From: CAYNWK01 sp964400875
GTDB taxonomy: Bacteria; Chloroflexota; Anaerolineae; Anaerolineales; UBA4823
Length of the DNA: 12,600 nucleotides
Direction of reading: 5' to 3'
NCBI GenBank assembly: GCA_964400875.1
Contig: CAYNWK010000128.1
Location: forward strand, 1-12,600
Both the position numbers and the translations under genes were made by a program. Under the pieces are notes generated by a model that was given only the letters and a program-made list of their open reading frames with translations, did no database searches and had not been told where the DNA came from. Shown here in pieces: positions 5,719 through 12,600 of this stretch (positions within the stretch are counted from its first letter, which is position 1; the number at the start of each line of letters is the position of its first letter).

Positions 5719-6135
5719 ATGCCCACAATGTTCTTCCCGGGCCGCTATGATCGTCTGGTGGAGATATCCAACTTTGTGGTGACCTCCGCACGAAATGCCG
5801 GCTTGAAAGACTCTCAAATTTATGGGGTTCAACTGGCTGTAGACGAAGCCTGTTCAAATATCATTGAACACGCATACGGGGGTAAGAACAGCGGGAAAAT
5901 CCAGGTAACCTGTGAAGTCGACGAAGGTGAATTACGAGTTATCCTGCAGGACCGCGGGGTGCAGTTTAATCCAGAACAAATCCCCGGTCTAAATAATGAC
6001 ACCCCTCTATCCAAGGTTAAATCGAGAGGCGCAGGATTGTTCTTAATTCGCAAAATGATGGATGAAGTATATTTTGATTTTTCCAGCGAAACGGGCAACA
6101 CCTTGACCATGGTGAAAAAGAAGGGGGTAGATTAA
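5719..6135 (+). CDS. Anti-sigma regulatory factor / serine-protein kinase (RsbW-like, HATPase_c_2)
   Basis: This is a 138-residue GHKL-fold kinase of the RsbW/SpoIIAB type. The N-box is VDEACSNIIEHAY (41-53; Glu43, Asn47), the G1 box is ILQDRG (75-80; Asp78) and the G2-type glycine motif is SRGAGLFLIRKM (102-113). There is no histidine phosphoacceptor, as expected. Such proteins phosphorylate the STAS partner with ATP and sequester a sigma factor or another target. ATG 5719 is used. ATG 5728 is a possible alternative, and no strong Shine-Dalgarno is visible, which suits coupling to the preceding STAS gene. Its TAA stop overlaps the stop of the converging phosphatase gene. No sigma factor gene is in the window, so the client is unknown and need not be a sigma factor. 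Confidence 0.92.
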   Translation: MPTMFFPGRYDRLVEISNFVVTSARNAGLKDSQIYGVQLAVDEACSNIIEHAYGGKNSGKIQVTCEVDEGELRVILQDRGVQFNPEQIPGLNNDTPLSKVKSRGAGLFLIRKMMDEVYFDFSSETGNTLTMVKKKGVD

Positions 6136-8225
6136 TTATCTCGGAAAAGCACCATCAAGGTTATGTCGTCAAATTGAGGCGCATCACCGACAAATTCTTG
6201 AAGCTTGGATAGTACCAATTTTTGCAACTCATGTGCAGGTAGATTCAGGTTTGCCCGAGCGAGCGCCACTAGGTTCTCTTCCTCGAAGAATTCTCCTTTG
6301 GAGTTTTGCGCGTCTGGAACGCCATCGGTATATAGCAGCATGACATCTCCAGGTTCGATGCTGGCCGATTCCTGTTCCCAGGTAGCTTCACCCTCAACCC
6401 CCAAAGGCATACCGGTCGTAGTTAAATAGCTGACCGCAGCGCCATCTCGCCCACAGAATAGCAGGGGTGGGTTGTGTCCGGCATTGGCATAGACCATTGT
6501 GCCATCCTTGGGGTCCAGAATACCGTAGAAAGCGGTTACAAACAGATTAACCCGGGCATCCCTGAGTAACCGGTTATTTGCCGCATAGAAAACAACTTCA
6601 GGGTCAGCCTCATATTCGATTGCGTAGGTCCGGATCAAGGTCCGGGTCAGGGCCATATAGAGGGCTGGTCCCAGCCCCTTATCGGCGACATCGGCGATTA
6701 AGATACCCAATCTCCCATCGGATAACTCAATCACATCGAAAAAATCACCGGAGGTCTCCCTGGCAGGCAATAAAGTCATCGCCAGCTGCCAACCCGGAAT
6801 ACTTGGAAATCGATTAGGTAGGAAGCTGGCTTGAATTCTCCCTGCTAGGTGTAATTCTTGGGAAAGCGCCTGGAATTCCAGGGTCTCTGCATAAATCTCG
6901 AACTGATGCAAGGCCGAGGCAATTTGCGCTGCCAGGGTCTGCAAGGCCGGGAAAAGCCTTTCTAAAGCTTTTCGATCCCATCGTTGGACCAAGGCGCGCA
7001 ATTCAAGATAAATACCGCCGATCGGTTCGTTGGATTCTGTACCCAGGATGGGGGCAAGTGCTAGGGCGTCATGGTTTGTCTGTTGATTTTCCCAAGGAAG
7101 GCGCTTCGCGGCGACAAAGGCTTCCGGAAATTTCTGGGCGAACAACCAGCGCCAGGCATGCTCCAAAGGAGGCATCCAATCATCCGGATGGTGCAACAAC
7201 AGCCAGTCAGGGGCTAACGCGATGGCGATTTTTCCAGAAGGAAACATATTGGGAACATGTTCTCTCAAAATTTCTGGCAAATTATCAGCATTTGGGGGTG
7301 CGTCGATGATCGCCCGGCCAAGCTGCTCGAGCTTTTCTAACTGTCTGGATTGCTGCCGGCTACTTTCTGCCATCCAGCTCAACTGGCGCGCCAATATAGC
7401 AACCAGGAACAAGCCGGACAAAAAGAATACGTACATTATCAAACCGCTTTGCACAAAAAATCCGGACGCCATGATCGCAAAGGGGTGTGCCAAATAAGGC
7501 AGCCCAAAACTGAGAGCAAAGAATCGCAGAATCGGCTCGATCGACTCCGATTGAGACAAGTGAAATTGAACTCCAATATGGTAGAGGATGTATCCAGACC
7601 AGATAAGTAATGCTATGAGGAAATAAGTTGTCAGCGCGACCAATGCCGGCACTAAAATATCTACTGAAATCCCCCTTATAGGGAATCCGCCGCCCCATAT
7701 CTGGTAAACTCGCAATGCAATCAAGACCCCAAAAGAATTGATCGCTTGGTCAAATACCTGATTACGGAGCATATTCCACCGTCCGGCAGTTGTCACGGCT
7801 CTTTGCCATTGCCAGACAAACTTGATCAACAACCAAATTAGGAGCAACCAAATCCCTGAAGGTCCAAACAAAAAAAGACCCGACCATTGAACCATGATCG
7901 ATAACGATCCATTGGCTGAGCCATACCGATCACTCCGAATTTCCACAATGAAAAAGTAGCTTACCTGATCGAACAGGACGATTAAACCGAAGATGAATGC
8001 AAACATCAGCCACTGGCCACGAATTAATCCCCAGTCAGTCGAGTTTATCAACCAGATCCACCCAAGTACTGCGAAAGGCAGTGCGTAGAGGAAGCTGACG
8101 ACATCCCCGATGCCAACCAAGCGTCTTGGCCAGGTGAATTGTCCCAACTCAGGCCAAAACGGCCTGGCAACAGAAAACAAAATCTGTGCTAAGGTAAATT
8201 CGTGTTCGTTGGTATCAACCTTCAT
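6132..8225 (-). CDS. Membrane SpoIIE/RsbU-type PP2C serine phosphatase with GAF-like middle
   Basis: This 697-residue protein begins with a membrane sensor of about six to seven helices (roughly 41-60, 71-94, 113-140, 161-177, 187-212, 231-253, 259-280). A helical stretch follows (280-305), then a region of GAF-like length and character (about 310-440). The SpoIIE phosphatase domain (about 450-697) has GDFFD (Asp494, Asp497), ADVADKG (Asp512), YANAGHNPPL, GMPLGV, LLYTDGVPDA (Asp634) and QFDDIT (Asp686-687), so the metal-binding acidic residues are present. Family members dephosphorylate STAS antagonists, and the antagonist/kinase pair next door is the obvious partner. The membrane part probably senses an extracellular or membrane signal; I do not recognise it as a named domain. 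ATG 8225 is preceded by GAGGATT. The gene is divergent from rel and convergent with the RsbW-like gene. Confidence 0.93.
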   Translation of the reverse strand: MKVDTNEHEFTLAQILFSVARPFWPELGQFTWPRRLVGIGDVVSFLYALPFAVLGWIWLINSTDWGLIRGQWLMFAFIFGLIVLFDQVSYFFIVEIRSDRYGSANGSLSIMVQWSGLFLFGPSGIWLLLIWLLIKFVWQWQRAVTTAGRWNMLRNQVFDQAINSFGVLIALRVYQIWGGGFPIRGISVDILVPALVALTTYFLIALLIWSGYILYHIGVQFHLSQSESIEPILRFFALSFGLPYLAHPFAIMASGFFVQSGLIMYVFFLSGLFLVAILARQLSWMAESSRQQSRQLEKLEQLGRAIIDAPPNADNLPEILREHVPNMFPSGKIAIALAPDWLLLHHPDDWMPPLEHAWRWLFAQKFPEAFVAAKRLPWENQQTNHDALALAPILGTESNEPIGGIYLELRALVQRWDRKALERLFPALQTLAAQIASALHQFEIYAETLEFQALSQELHLAGRIQASFLPNRFPSIPGWQLAMTLLPARETSGDFFDVIELSDGRLGILIADVADKGLGPALYMALTRTLIRTYAIEYEADPEVVFYAANNRLLRDARVNLFVTAFYGILDPKDGTMVYANAGHNPPLLFCGRDGAAVSYLTTTGMPLGVEGEATWEQESASIEPGDVMLLYTDGVPDAQNSKGEFFEEENLVALARANLNLPAHELQKLVLSKLQEFVGDAPQFDDITLMVLFRDN

Positions 8226-8272
8226 AATCCTCGGGCCTGTTTATGGCGATCTGAGCAGAGAAACTCCTCTTG

Positions 8273-8278
8273 ATTATA
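8273..8278 (-). promoter_or_regulatory. -10 box of the phosphatase promoter
   Basis: The minus strand carries a perfect TATAAT. Transcription would begin near 8266, giving a leader of about 41 bases. The hexamer 17 bases upstream (TATGGA) is a poor -35, so activation may be needed or the box may be fortuitous. Confidence 0.4.
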
Positions 8279-8332
8279 GTTGGTCTCCGGAATTATCCAT
8301 ACTCCAAATTCAAAAGCGAAAGAGTCTGGTTT

Positions 8333-8361
8333 TTGGTAGAATCGAATTAAAGTTCTATACT
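8333..8361 (+). promoter_or_regulatory. Promoter of rel
   Basis: TTGGTA (8333-8338) and TATACT (8356-8361) are exactly 17 bases apart. +1 would be near 8368, leaving a leader of only about 16 bases with no recognisable Shine-Dalgarno before ATG 8384. Confidence 0.6.
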
Positions 8362-8383
8362 GCGATTGTTAACGATAATACGT

Positions 8384-10566
8384 ATGCATATCGAAAATTT
8401 ACTAGAATCCTTGCCTGAGAATTACTCGCCTGCAGATCGCGAGTTAGTCGAACGAGCGTACCGCATAGCAGATAAAGCGCACGCGGGACAGAAACGTGCC
8501 TCCGGGGAGCCTTACATCAACCACTGTCTGGCAGTGGCTTCGATTCTGGCCGATCTGCGCGTGCCGCCTACCGTTATAGCCGCTGGACTGCTTCACGATA
8601 CGGTGGAAGATACAGAGATTACCCTGGGCGACCTAAAGCGCGACTTCGGCAGTGAGATCGCCAATCTCGTGGATGGGGTCACCAAGTTAACTCAGTTACC
8701 CCGTGTTTCGCGTGGCGATCAACATCCCGAGGATGAAGATCGTGAAGTCGAAGCGCGCAGGTTAGCGGAACGCCGCGGCCGGCTTGATCCGGATGCTGAG
8801 GTCGATCAAATCGTGCGCGATAGACGTTACGACCTGGTCTCCGAAACGCTGCGGAAGACGTTCCTGGCAATGGGTGAGGACGTGCGCGTCGTATTAATTA
8901 AATTGGCCGACAGGCTGCACAATATGCGCACGCTCAGCCACATGCCTGAAAGCAAACGCAAGCGGATCGCTCAGCAGACCATGGATATTTTCGCGCCGCT
9001 GGCAAATCGCCTGGGTATCTGGCAGATCAAGTGGGAGCTGGAGGACCTGGCTTTCCGGCATATCGATACGCAAATGTACAAGGATATCGCTGAAAACTTG
9101 GCCGACCGGCGCGCCGATCGCGAACGCGAGATGAATGAAATCACCACGCGGTTGCAGCAATTATTGGAACAATCCGGCATAAAAGCGGACATCACCGGCC
9201 GGCCAAAACACATTTATTCGATCTATCGAAAAATGCACCGTAAGGGCATCCCTTTCGATATGGTCTTCGATGTGCGCGGGGTGCGTATTCTGGTGCCGAC
9301 GATACGAGATTGCTATGCGGCGCTGGGCGTCATCCACACCCACTGGCGACCAATTCCGCATGAATTTGACGACTATATCGCCGCACCAAAAGACAATTTT
9401 TATCAGTCGCTGCACACTGCGATCATCCATGATGATGGCAAGACATTGGAGGTCCAAATCCGCACGCCAGAAATGGACCAGAATGCTGAATACGGTATCG
9501 CAGCGCATTGGCGTTACAAGGAAGGCACCAGCAAAGATGACGACTATGAACGTCGCATTGTCTGGCTGCGTTCCTTGATGGAATGGCGGCAGGACGTCGA
9601 TGATGCGCGCGAGTTCGTCGACGGCATGAAGACCGATGTTTTCGAAGAACGCGTCTACGTGTTTACACCTCGAGGCGACATCATCGATCTGCCCTCGGGC
9701 TCCACACCGATTGATTTCGCTTACCACATCCACACGGATGTTGGTCACCGTTGCCGTGGGGCAAAAGTCAACGGCAAGCTGGTTTCCCTAGACTACACCT
9801 TGAACACCGGTGAGAAGCTGGAGATCCTGACGGCCAAGCGCGGTGGTCCAAGTAGGGATTGGTTGAATCCCAATTTGGGACTGGTCAAAACTCAGCGCGC
9901 TCGCTCCAAGATCCGCCACTGGTTCAAACGCCAGGCGCGCGACCAGAATATCAGCCAGGGAAAATCTCTATTGGAGAAGGAACTCCGGCGGCTTGGTCTC
10001 ATCGACGTCAATTTAGATCAACTAGCGCGGAGCATCGAATTTCGCAATGTGGATGACCTTTACGAAGCGATAGGCAATGGCGATATCCCCATCGGCCGGA
10101 TCGTCAACCATCTAAAAATTCCTGCTGAACCAGAGGCAGCCGAAGAAGACACATTCCCCGAGACGCCGGCCGAGCTGCCTGAAGCGCCTCAAGATGCGGT
10201 GAAAGTGCTCGGACTGAAAGGTTTGCTCACCACAATGGGGAAATGTTGTAATCCAGCTCCAGGAGACGCAATTATTGGGTACGTCACCAGAGGACGTGGG
10301 GCGACCATCCACCGCCGCGATTGCCCGAATATCATGCGCATTCGCGACAAGGAGCGGTTGGTGCAGGTGTCTTGGGGGGAACAAAAGAATACCTATCCCG
10401 TCCCGGTGCGGATTAAGGCTTACGATCGAGATGGTTTAATGCGGGATGTCTCGACCCTGATCGCCGAGGAAGGCATCAATATGACCAAGGTTAAAGTCGA
10501 AGTCAATAAAAACCTGGCTGTGTTTAATCTGATCTTAGAGGTGCGCGATCTGGCCCAGCTCAGCAA
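8384..10566 (+). CDS. rel: (p)ppGpp synthetase/hydrolase, Rel/SpoT family (3' end lost in assembly gap)
   Basis: 727 residues are visible before the N run. The HD hydrolase domain has HAGQKRASGEPYINH, LLHDTVEDT and LADRLHNMRT, giving metal ligands His47, His71, Asp72 and Asp176, so hydrolysis looks intact. The synthetase domain (about 270-380) has RPKHIYSIYRKM, FDVRGVRI, HEFDDYIA.PKDNFYQSLHT and AHWRYKEG. TGS lies at about 418-485, a CC/zinc-finger-like region with GKCCNP and DCPNI (Cys621, Cys622, Cys647) follows, and an ACT domain starting near 672 is cut. It makes and degrades the stringent-response alarmone in the cytoplasm. A charged insertion of roughly 38 residues (about 107-148) lies between HD motifs. 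ATG 8384 is chosen over TTG 8366 because the promoter puts +1 beyond the TTG. Only the last few dozen residues should be missing. Confidence 0.96.
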
Positions 10567-10666
10567 NNNNNNNNNNNNNNNNNNNNNNNNNNNNNNNNNN
10601 NNNNNNNNNNNNNNNNNNNNNNNNNNNNNNNNNNNNNNNNNNNNNNNNNNNNNNNNNNNNNNNNNN
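10567..10666. other. Assembly gap (100 N)
   Basis: Exactly 100 N is the usual placeholder for a scaffold gap of unknown size. It hides the end of rel and the first codons of moeA. The true distance, and whether anything lies between, cannot be read. Any reading frame carried through the N run is an artefact. Confidence 0.99.
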
Positions 10667-10667
10667 C

Positions 10668-11906
10668 CTCAGTGTTGACCAGGCGCTTAAAAAGCTCCTG
10701 GCGAAATTCACAGGTGTAGAACAAACGAGGATAAGCTTACATCAAGCCGGAGGCCGCGTCCTGGCCTCGGATATCACATCGGATATCGATCTTCCCTTAT
10801 TCGCCAACTCCAGTATGGATGGATTTGCTGTTCGGTCAGCCGATGTAGCCTCCGCAGATCAAGAACAACCGGTCATACTGGAAGTCGTCGCTGATGTCCC
10901 TGCCGGTCGAGTTTCTCCGGTTGGTGTTCATAAAGGACAGGCTGTACGTATCATGACCGGCGCGCCACTACCACCGGGCGCAGACGCCGTGGTCCCCGTT
11001 GAGGATACCGATCAATATACGCAAGAAAATCTGGTCGACAGCGCAATCCCCGAGTCTGTGCGCATTTATCAGAGGGTCGACTCTGGTAGTTACGTCCGAC
11101 CTCAAGGGCAAGATGTCAGCATCGGGGAAAAGGTGCTCTCCCATGGCGTCCGTCTTCGCCCCCAGGATCTGGGACTGTTAGCGATGCTGGGCGTCTCCGA
11201 AGTACCGGTCTATAAACAACCGAGGGTTGCCTTATTATCGACGGGTGACGAGCTCATTCCGGTAGAACAATCGTTGGGACCGGGAAAAATCCACGATTCG
11301 AACGCCTATACACTTTCCGCACAAATTCAACGAGACGGCGGCCGAAGCCTCGACCTTGGAATAGTGCCAGACCAAAGAGAAGCGGTAGAAACCGCGTTAG
11401 AAAATGCTTACGCCAGTGGAGCGGATTTAATCGTTTCTTCTGCAGGTGTGAGCGTTGGGGCATTTGATTTCGTCCGTACCGTTGTAGAATATCACGGCGC
11501 GATTGAATTCTGGCGTGTCAATATGAGACCCGGAAAACCGCTAACTTTTGGCAATTACAGGGCCGTGCCGTTCATCGGACTTCCGGGTAATCCGGTCTCT
11601 GCTTATATCGGTTACGAAATCTTCGTCCGCCCGGCTATCCAGAAGATGTCTGGAGTCAAAACCTTCAACAGGCCAAAGTTCCGGGTCAAACTGGAGCAAA
11701 GGATTGAATCGGATGGGCGTGAAAGCTACCTGCGGGCAATCACCACATTTCGCGAAGGCGCGTACTATGGACGATTAACCGGTCATCAGGGATCGGGAAA
11801 TTTACTTTCATTAGTGAAAGCGAACGCTTTACTGATTATCCCCTCTGGGGTAAAATCCCTGCCAGCTAACGCGGAAGTTGACGCGTGGCTGCTGGATGAA
11901 ATTTAG
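10668..11906 (+). CDS. moeA: Molybdopterin molybdenumtransferase MoeA (5' end lost in gap)
   Basis: 412 residues are visible from the gap edge. They begin LSVDQALKKLL, close to the normal MoeA N-terminus, so only a few residues should be missing. Family motifs are LPLFANSSMDGFAVR (about 43-57), RIMTGAPLPPGADAVV, YVRPQGQDV, LLSTGDEL, IHDSNAYTL, SSAGVSVGAFDF and FIGLPGNPVSA, followed by the C-terminal domain IV. MoeA inserts molybdate into adenylylated molybdopterin in the last step of molybdenum-cofactor synthesis. Length matches typical MoeA of about 400 residues. The internal ATG at 10815 is the second residue group of the SMDGFAVR motif and not the start. A DsbA-like gene follows after 13 bases, suggesting co-transcription. 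No other molybdenum-cofactor gene is visible. Confidence 0.96.
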   Translation, partial: LSVDQALKKLLAKFTGVEQTRISLHQAGGRVLASDITSDIDLPLFANSSMDGFAVRSADVASADQEQPVILEVVADVPAGRVSPVGVHKGQAVRIMTGAPLPPGADAVVPVEDTDQYTQENLVDSAIPESVRIYQRVDSGSYVRPQGQDVSIGEKVLSHGVRLRPQDLGLLAMLGVSEVPVYKQPRVALLSTGDELIPVEQSLGPGKIHDSNAYTLSAQIQRDGGRSLDLGIVPDQREAVETALENAYASGADLIVSSAGVSVGAFDFVRTVVEYHGAIEFWRVNMRPGKPLTFGNYRAVPFIGLPGNPVSAYIGYEIFVRPAIQKMSGVKTFNRPKFRVKLEQRIESDGRESYLRAITTFREGAYYGRLTGHQGSGNLLSLVKANALLIIPSGVKSLPANAEVDAWLLDEI

Positions 11907-11919
11907 AGGTACCCAAGAT

Positions 11920-12600
11920 ATGGCTGGAAGTTCTTCGAAAAGAAACAAGACCCGGTCTCAGAACCAAAGCGTGAAAAACAGACGCTTTTCGTGGCCTATT
12001 TTCGCTGGTATCGCCGTACTGGCAGTGGTTATCGTCGTTGTTCTGATTCAGCTGGGTAAACCTCAGGCAACTACTACCGGATCTGCCGAGACCAATCCCT
12101 ATGCGGATTTACCTAAAGGAGTCACAGACGCTGGTCTGCAATATTTAGGCTCTGCTGATGCTCCCCTTACTGTGCGCGAGTATGAGGATTACGGCTGCCA
12201 CAACTGCCGGGATTTTGCCGCCAATGTTGAGCCGGCTTTGATTCGCGACTATATCGCCACCGGAAAGGTACAATGGGTTAGCTACCCGGTCGCCTTCGTG
12301 AATAATGAATCCCTGCCAGGCGCTGAAGCCGCAGCATGCGCCGCGGAACAAGGCAAGTTCTGGGAATTTCGACACTTGTTGTTTGCCAATCTAGGCGTGC
12401 AACCATTCCAACGCACCAACCTGGTTGCCATGGCTGGCGTTGCAGGAGCGGACCCAGATGAATTTGGGCAGTGTCTTGATCAGGATCGCTTCTTAGCATC
12501 GGTGATCGATCAGACACGGGCTGCCAATACGTTTGGCATCTCCGGGACGCCGACCTTCGAAATTAATGGCAGCCGTTATGAGGGCTATCGACCCTACGAA
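11920..12600 (+). CDS. Membrane-anchored DsbA-like thiol-disulfide oxidoreductase (3' end outside window)
   Basis: 227 residues are visible and the frame continues past the window edge. A basic N-terminus (KRNKTR...KNRR) precedes one hydrophobic helix at about 25-45, so the protein is an N-in anchored protein with the rest outside. The thioredoxin-like domain has the redox motif CHNC (93-96), the DsbA-type helical insert with QGKFWEF (144-150), and the cis-proline loop GISGTPTFEIN (206-216; Pro211). Cys140 and Cys185 form an extra pair often seen in this DsbA/BdbD-like (Thioredoxin_4) group. It probably oxidises or isomerises disulfides in exported proteins. A GAGG at 11906-11909, overlapping the moeA stop, stands ten bases before ATG 11920. 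Its redox partner, such as VKOR or DsbB, is not in view. Confidence 0.93.
   Translation, partial: MAGSSSKRNKTRSQNQSVKNRRFSWPIFAGIAVLAVVIVVVLIQLGKPQATTTGSAETNPYADLPKGVTDAGLQYLGSADAPLTVREYEDYGCHNCRDFAANVEPALIRDYIATGKVQWVSYPVAFVNNESLPGAEAAACAAEQGKFWEFRHLLFANLGVQPFQRTNLVAMAGVAGADPDEFGQCLDQDRFLASVIDQTRAANTFGISGTPTFEINGSRYEGYRPYE

Noticed and set aside
9161..9748. 195-codon minus-strand frame opposite rel
   Set aside because: It lies wholly inside the synthetase and TGS coding region and has no promoter, ribosome-binding site or recognisable domain.
8366..10678. A single frame running from rel through the N run into 10678
   Set aside because: It reads through 100 N, so the residues after the gap are not rel. 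The frame resuming at 10668 is moeA.
10815..11906. moeA starting at ATG 10815
   Set aside because: The frame is open and MoeA-like back to the gap, and 10815 falls inside the conserved SMDGFAVR motif.

Overview
The window reads as bacterial housekeeping and signalling DNA at moderate GC. Several proteins look most like Chloroflexota (Anaerolineae-type) versions: a QueA-like protein without the canonical motifs, a GAF-HisKA_3 kinase with a CxC signature, and a Rel with NFYQSLHT in its synthetase. This placement rests on remembered family resemblance, not a search. It is a draft assembly, because exactly 100 N (10567-10666) cut two genes. I see no phage, transposon, CRISPR array or obvious defence island.

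Layout. (1) 2-919, plus strand: the C-terminal part of a probably secreted protein, a P-domain followed by a C39-like cysteine-peptidase domain; its 5' end lies outside the window. (2) 2750-934, minus strand: a two-gene operon, SDR oxidoreductase then divergent QueA-like protein, overlapping by ATGA. (3) 2751-2949: a dense intergenic region with two strong hairpins and a perfect 16-bp palindrome. (4) 4795-2950, minus strand: a two-component operon, GAF histidine kinase then NarL/FixJ-type response regulator, with a good intrinsic terminator. The kinase promoter is placed so that the mRNA may be leaderless. (5) 4796-5361: tRNA-Asp(GTC) on the minus strand with its own promoter, then a structured leader for the next plus-strand gene. 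(6) 5362-6135, plus strand: STAS antagonist and RsbW-type kinase. Meeting them tail to tail is a large membrane SpoIIE/RsbU-type phosphatase (8225-6132, minus). (7) 8384-10566, plus strand: a bifunctional-type (p)ppGpp synthetase/hydrolase, divergent from the phosphatase and cut by the N gap. (8) 10668-11906, moeA (start lost in the gap), then 11920-12600, a membrane-anchored DsbA-like thiol oxidoreductase running off the window.

How the genes work together. The centre is a signalling cluster. One histidine kinase/regulator pair sits beside a complete partner-switching triad (antagonist, kinase, phosphatase) with no sigma factor visible, and the phosphatase shares a 158-bp divergent control region with the ppGpp enzyme. 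A link between phosphatase output and the stringent response is attractive, but it is inference. The most unusual observations are the QueA-like protein lacking several canonical QueA motifs, the STAS protein whose DSSG motif has become SSKG, a charged insertion of roughly 38 residues in the Rel hydrolase domain, the cysteine cluster in the kinase GAF domain, and the palindrome/hairpin block at 2804-2938.
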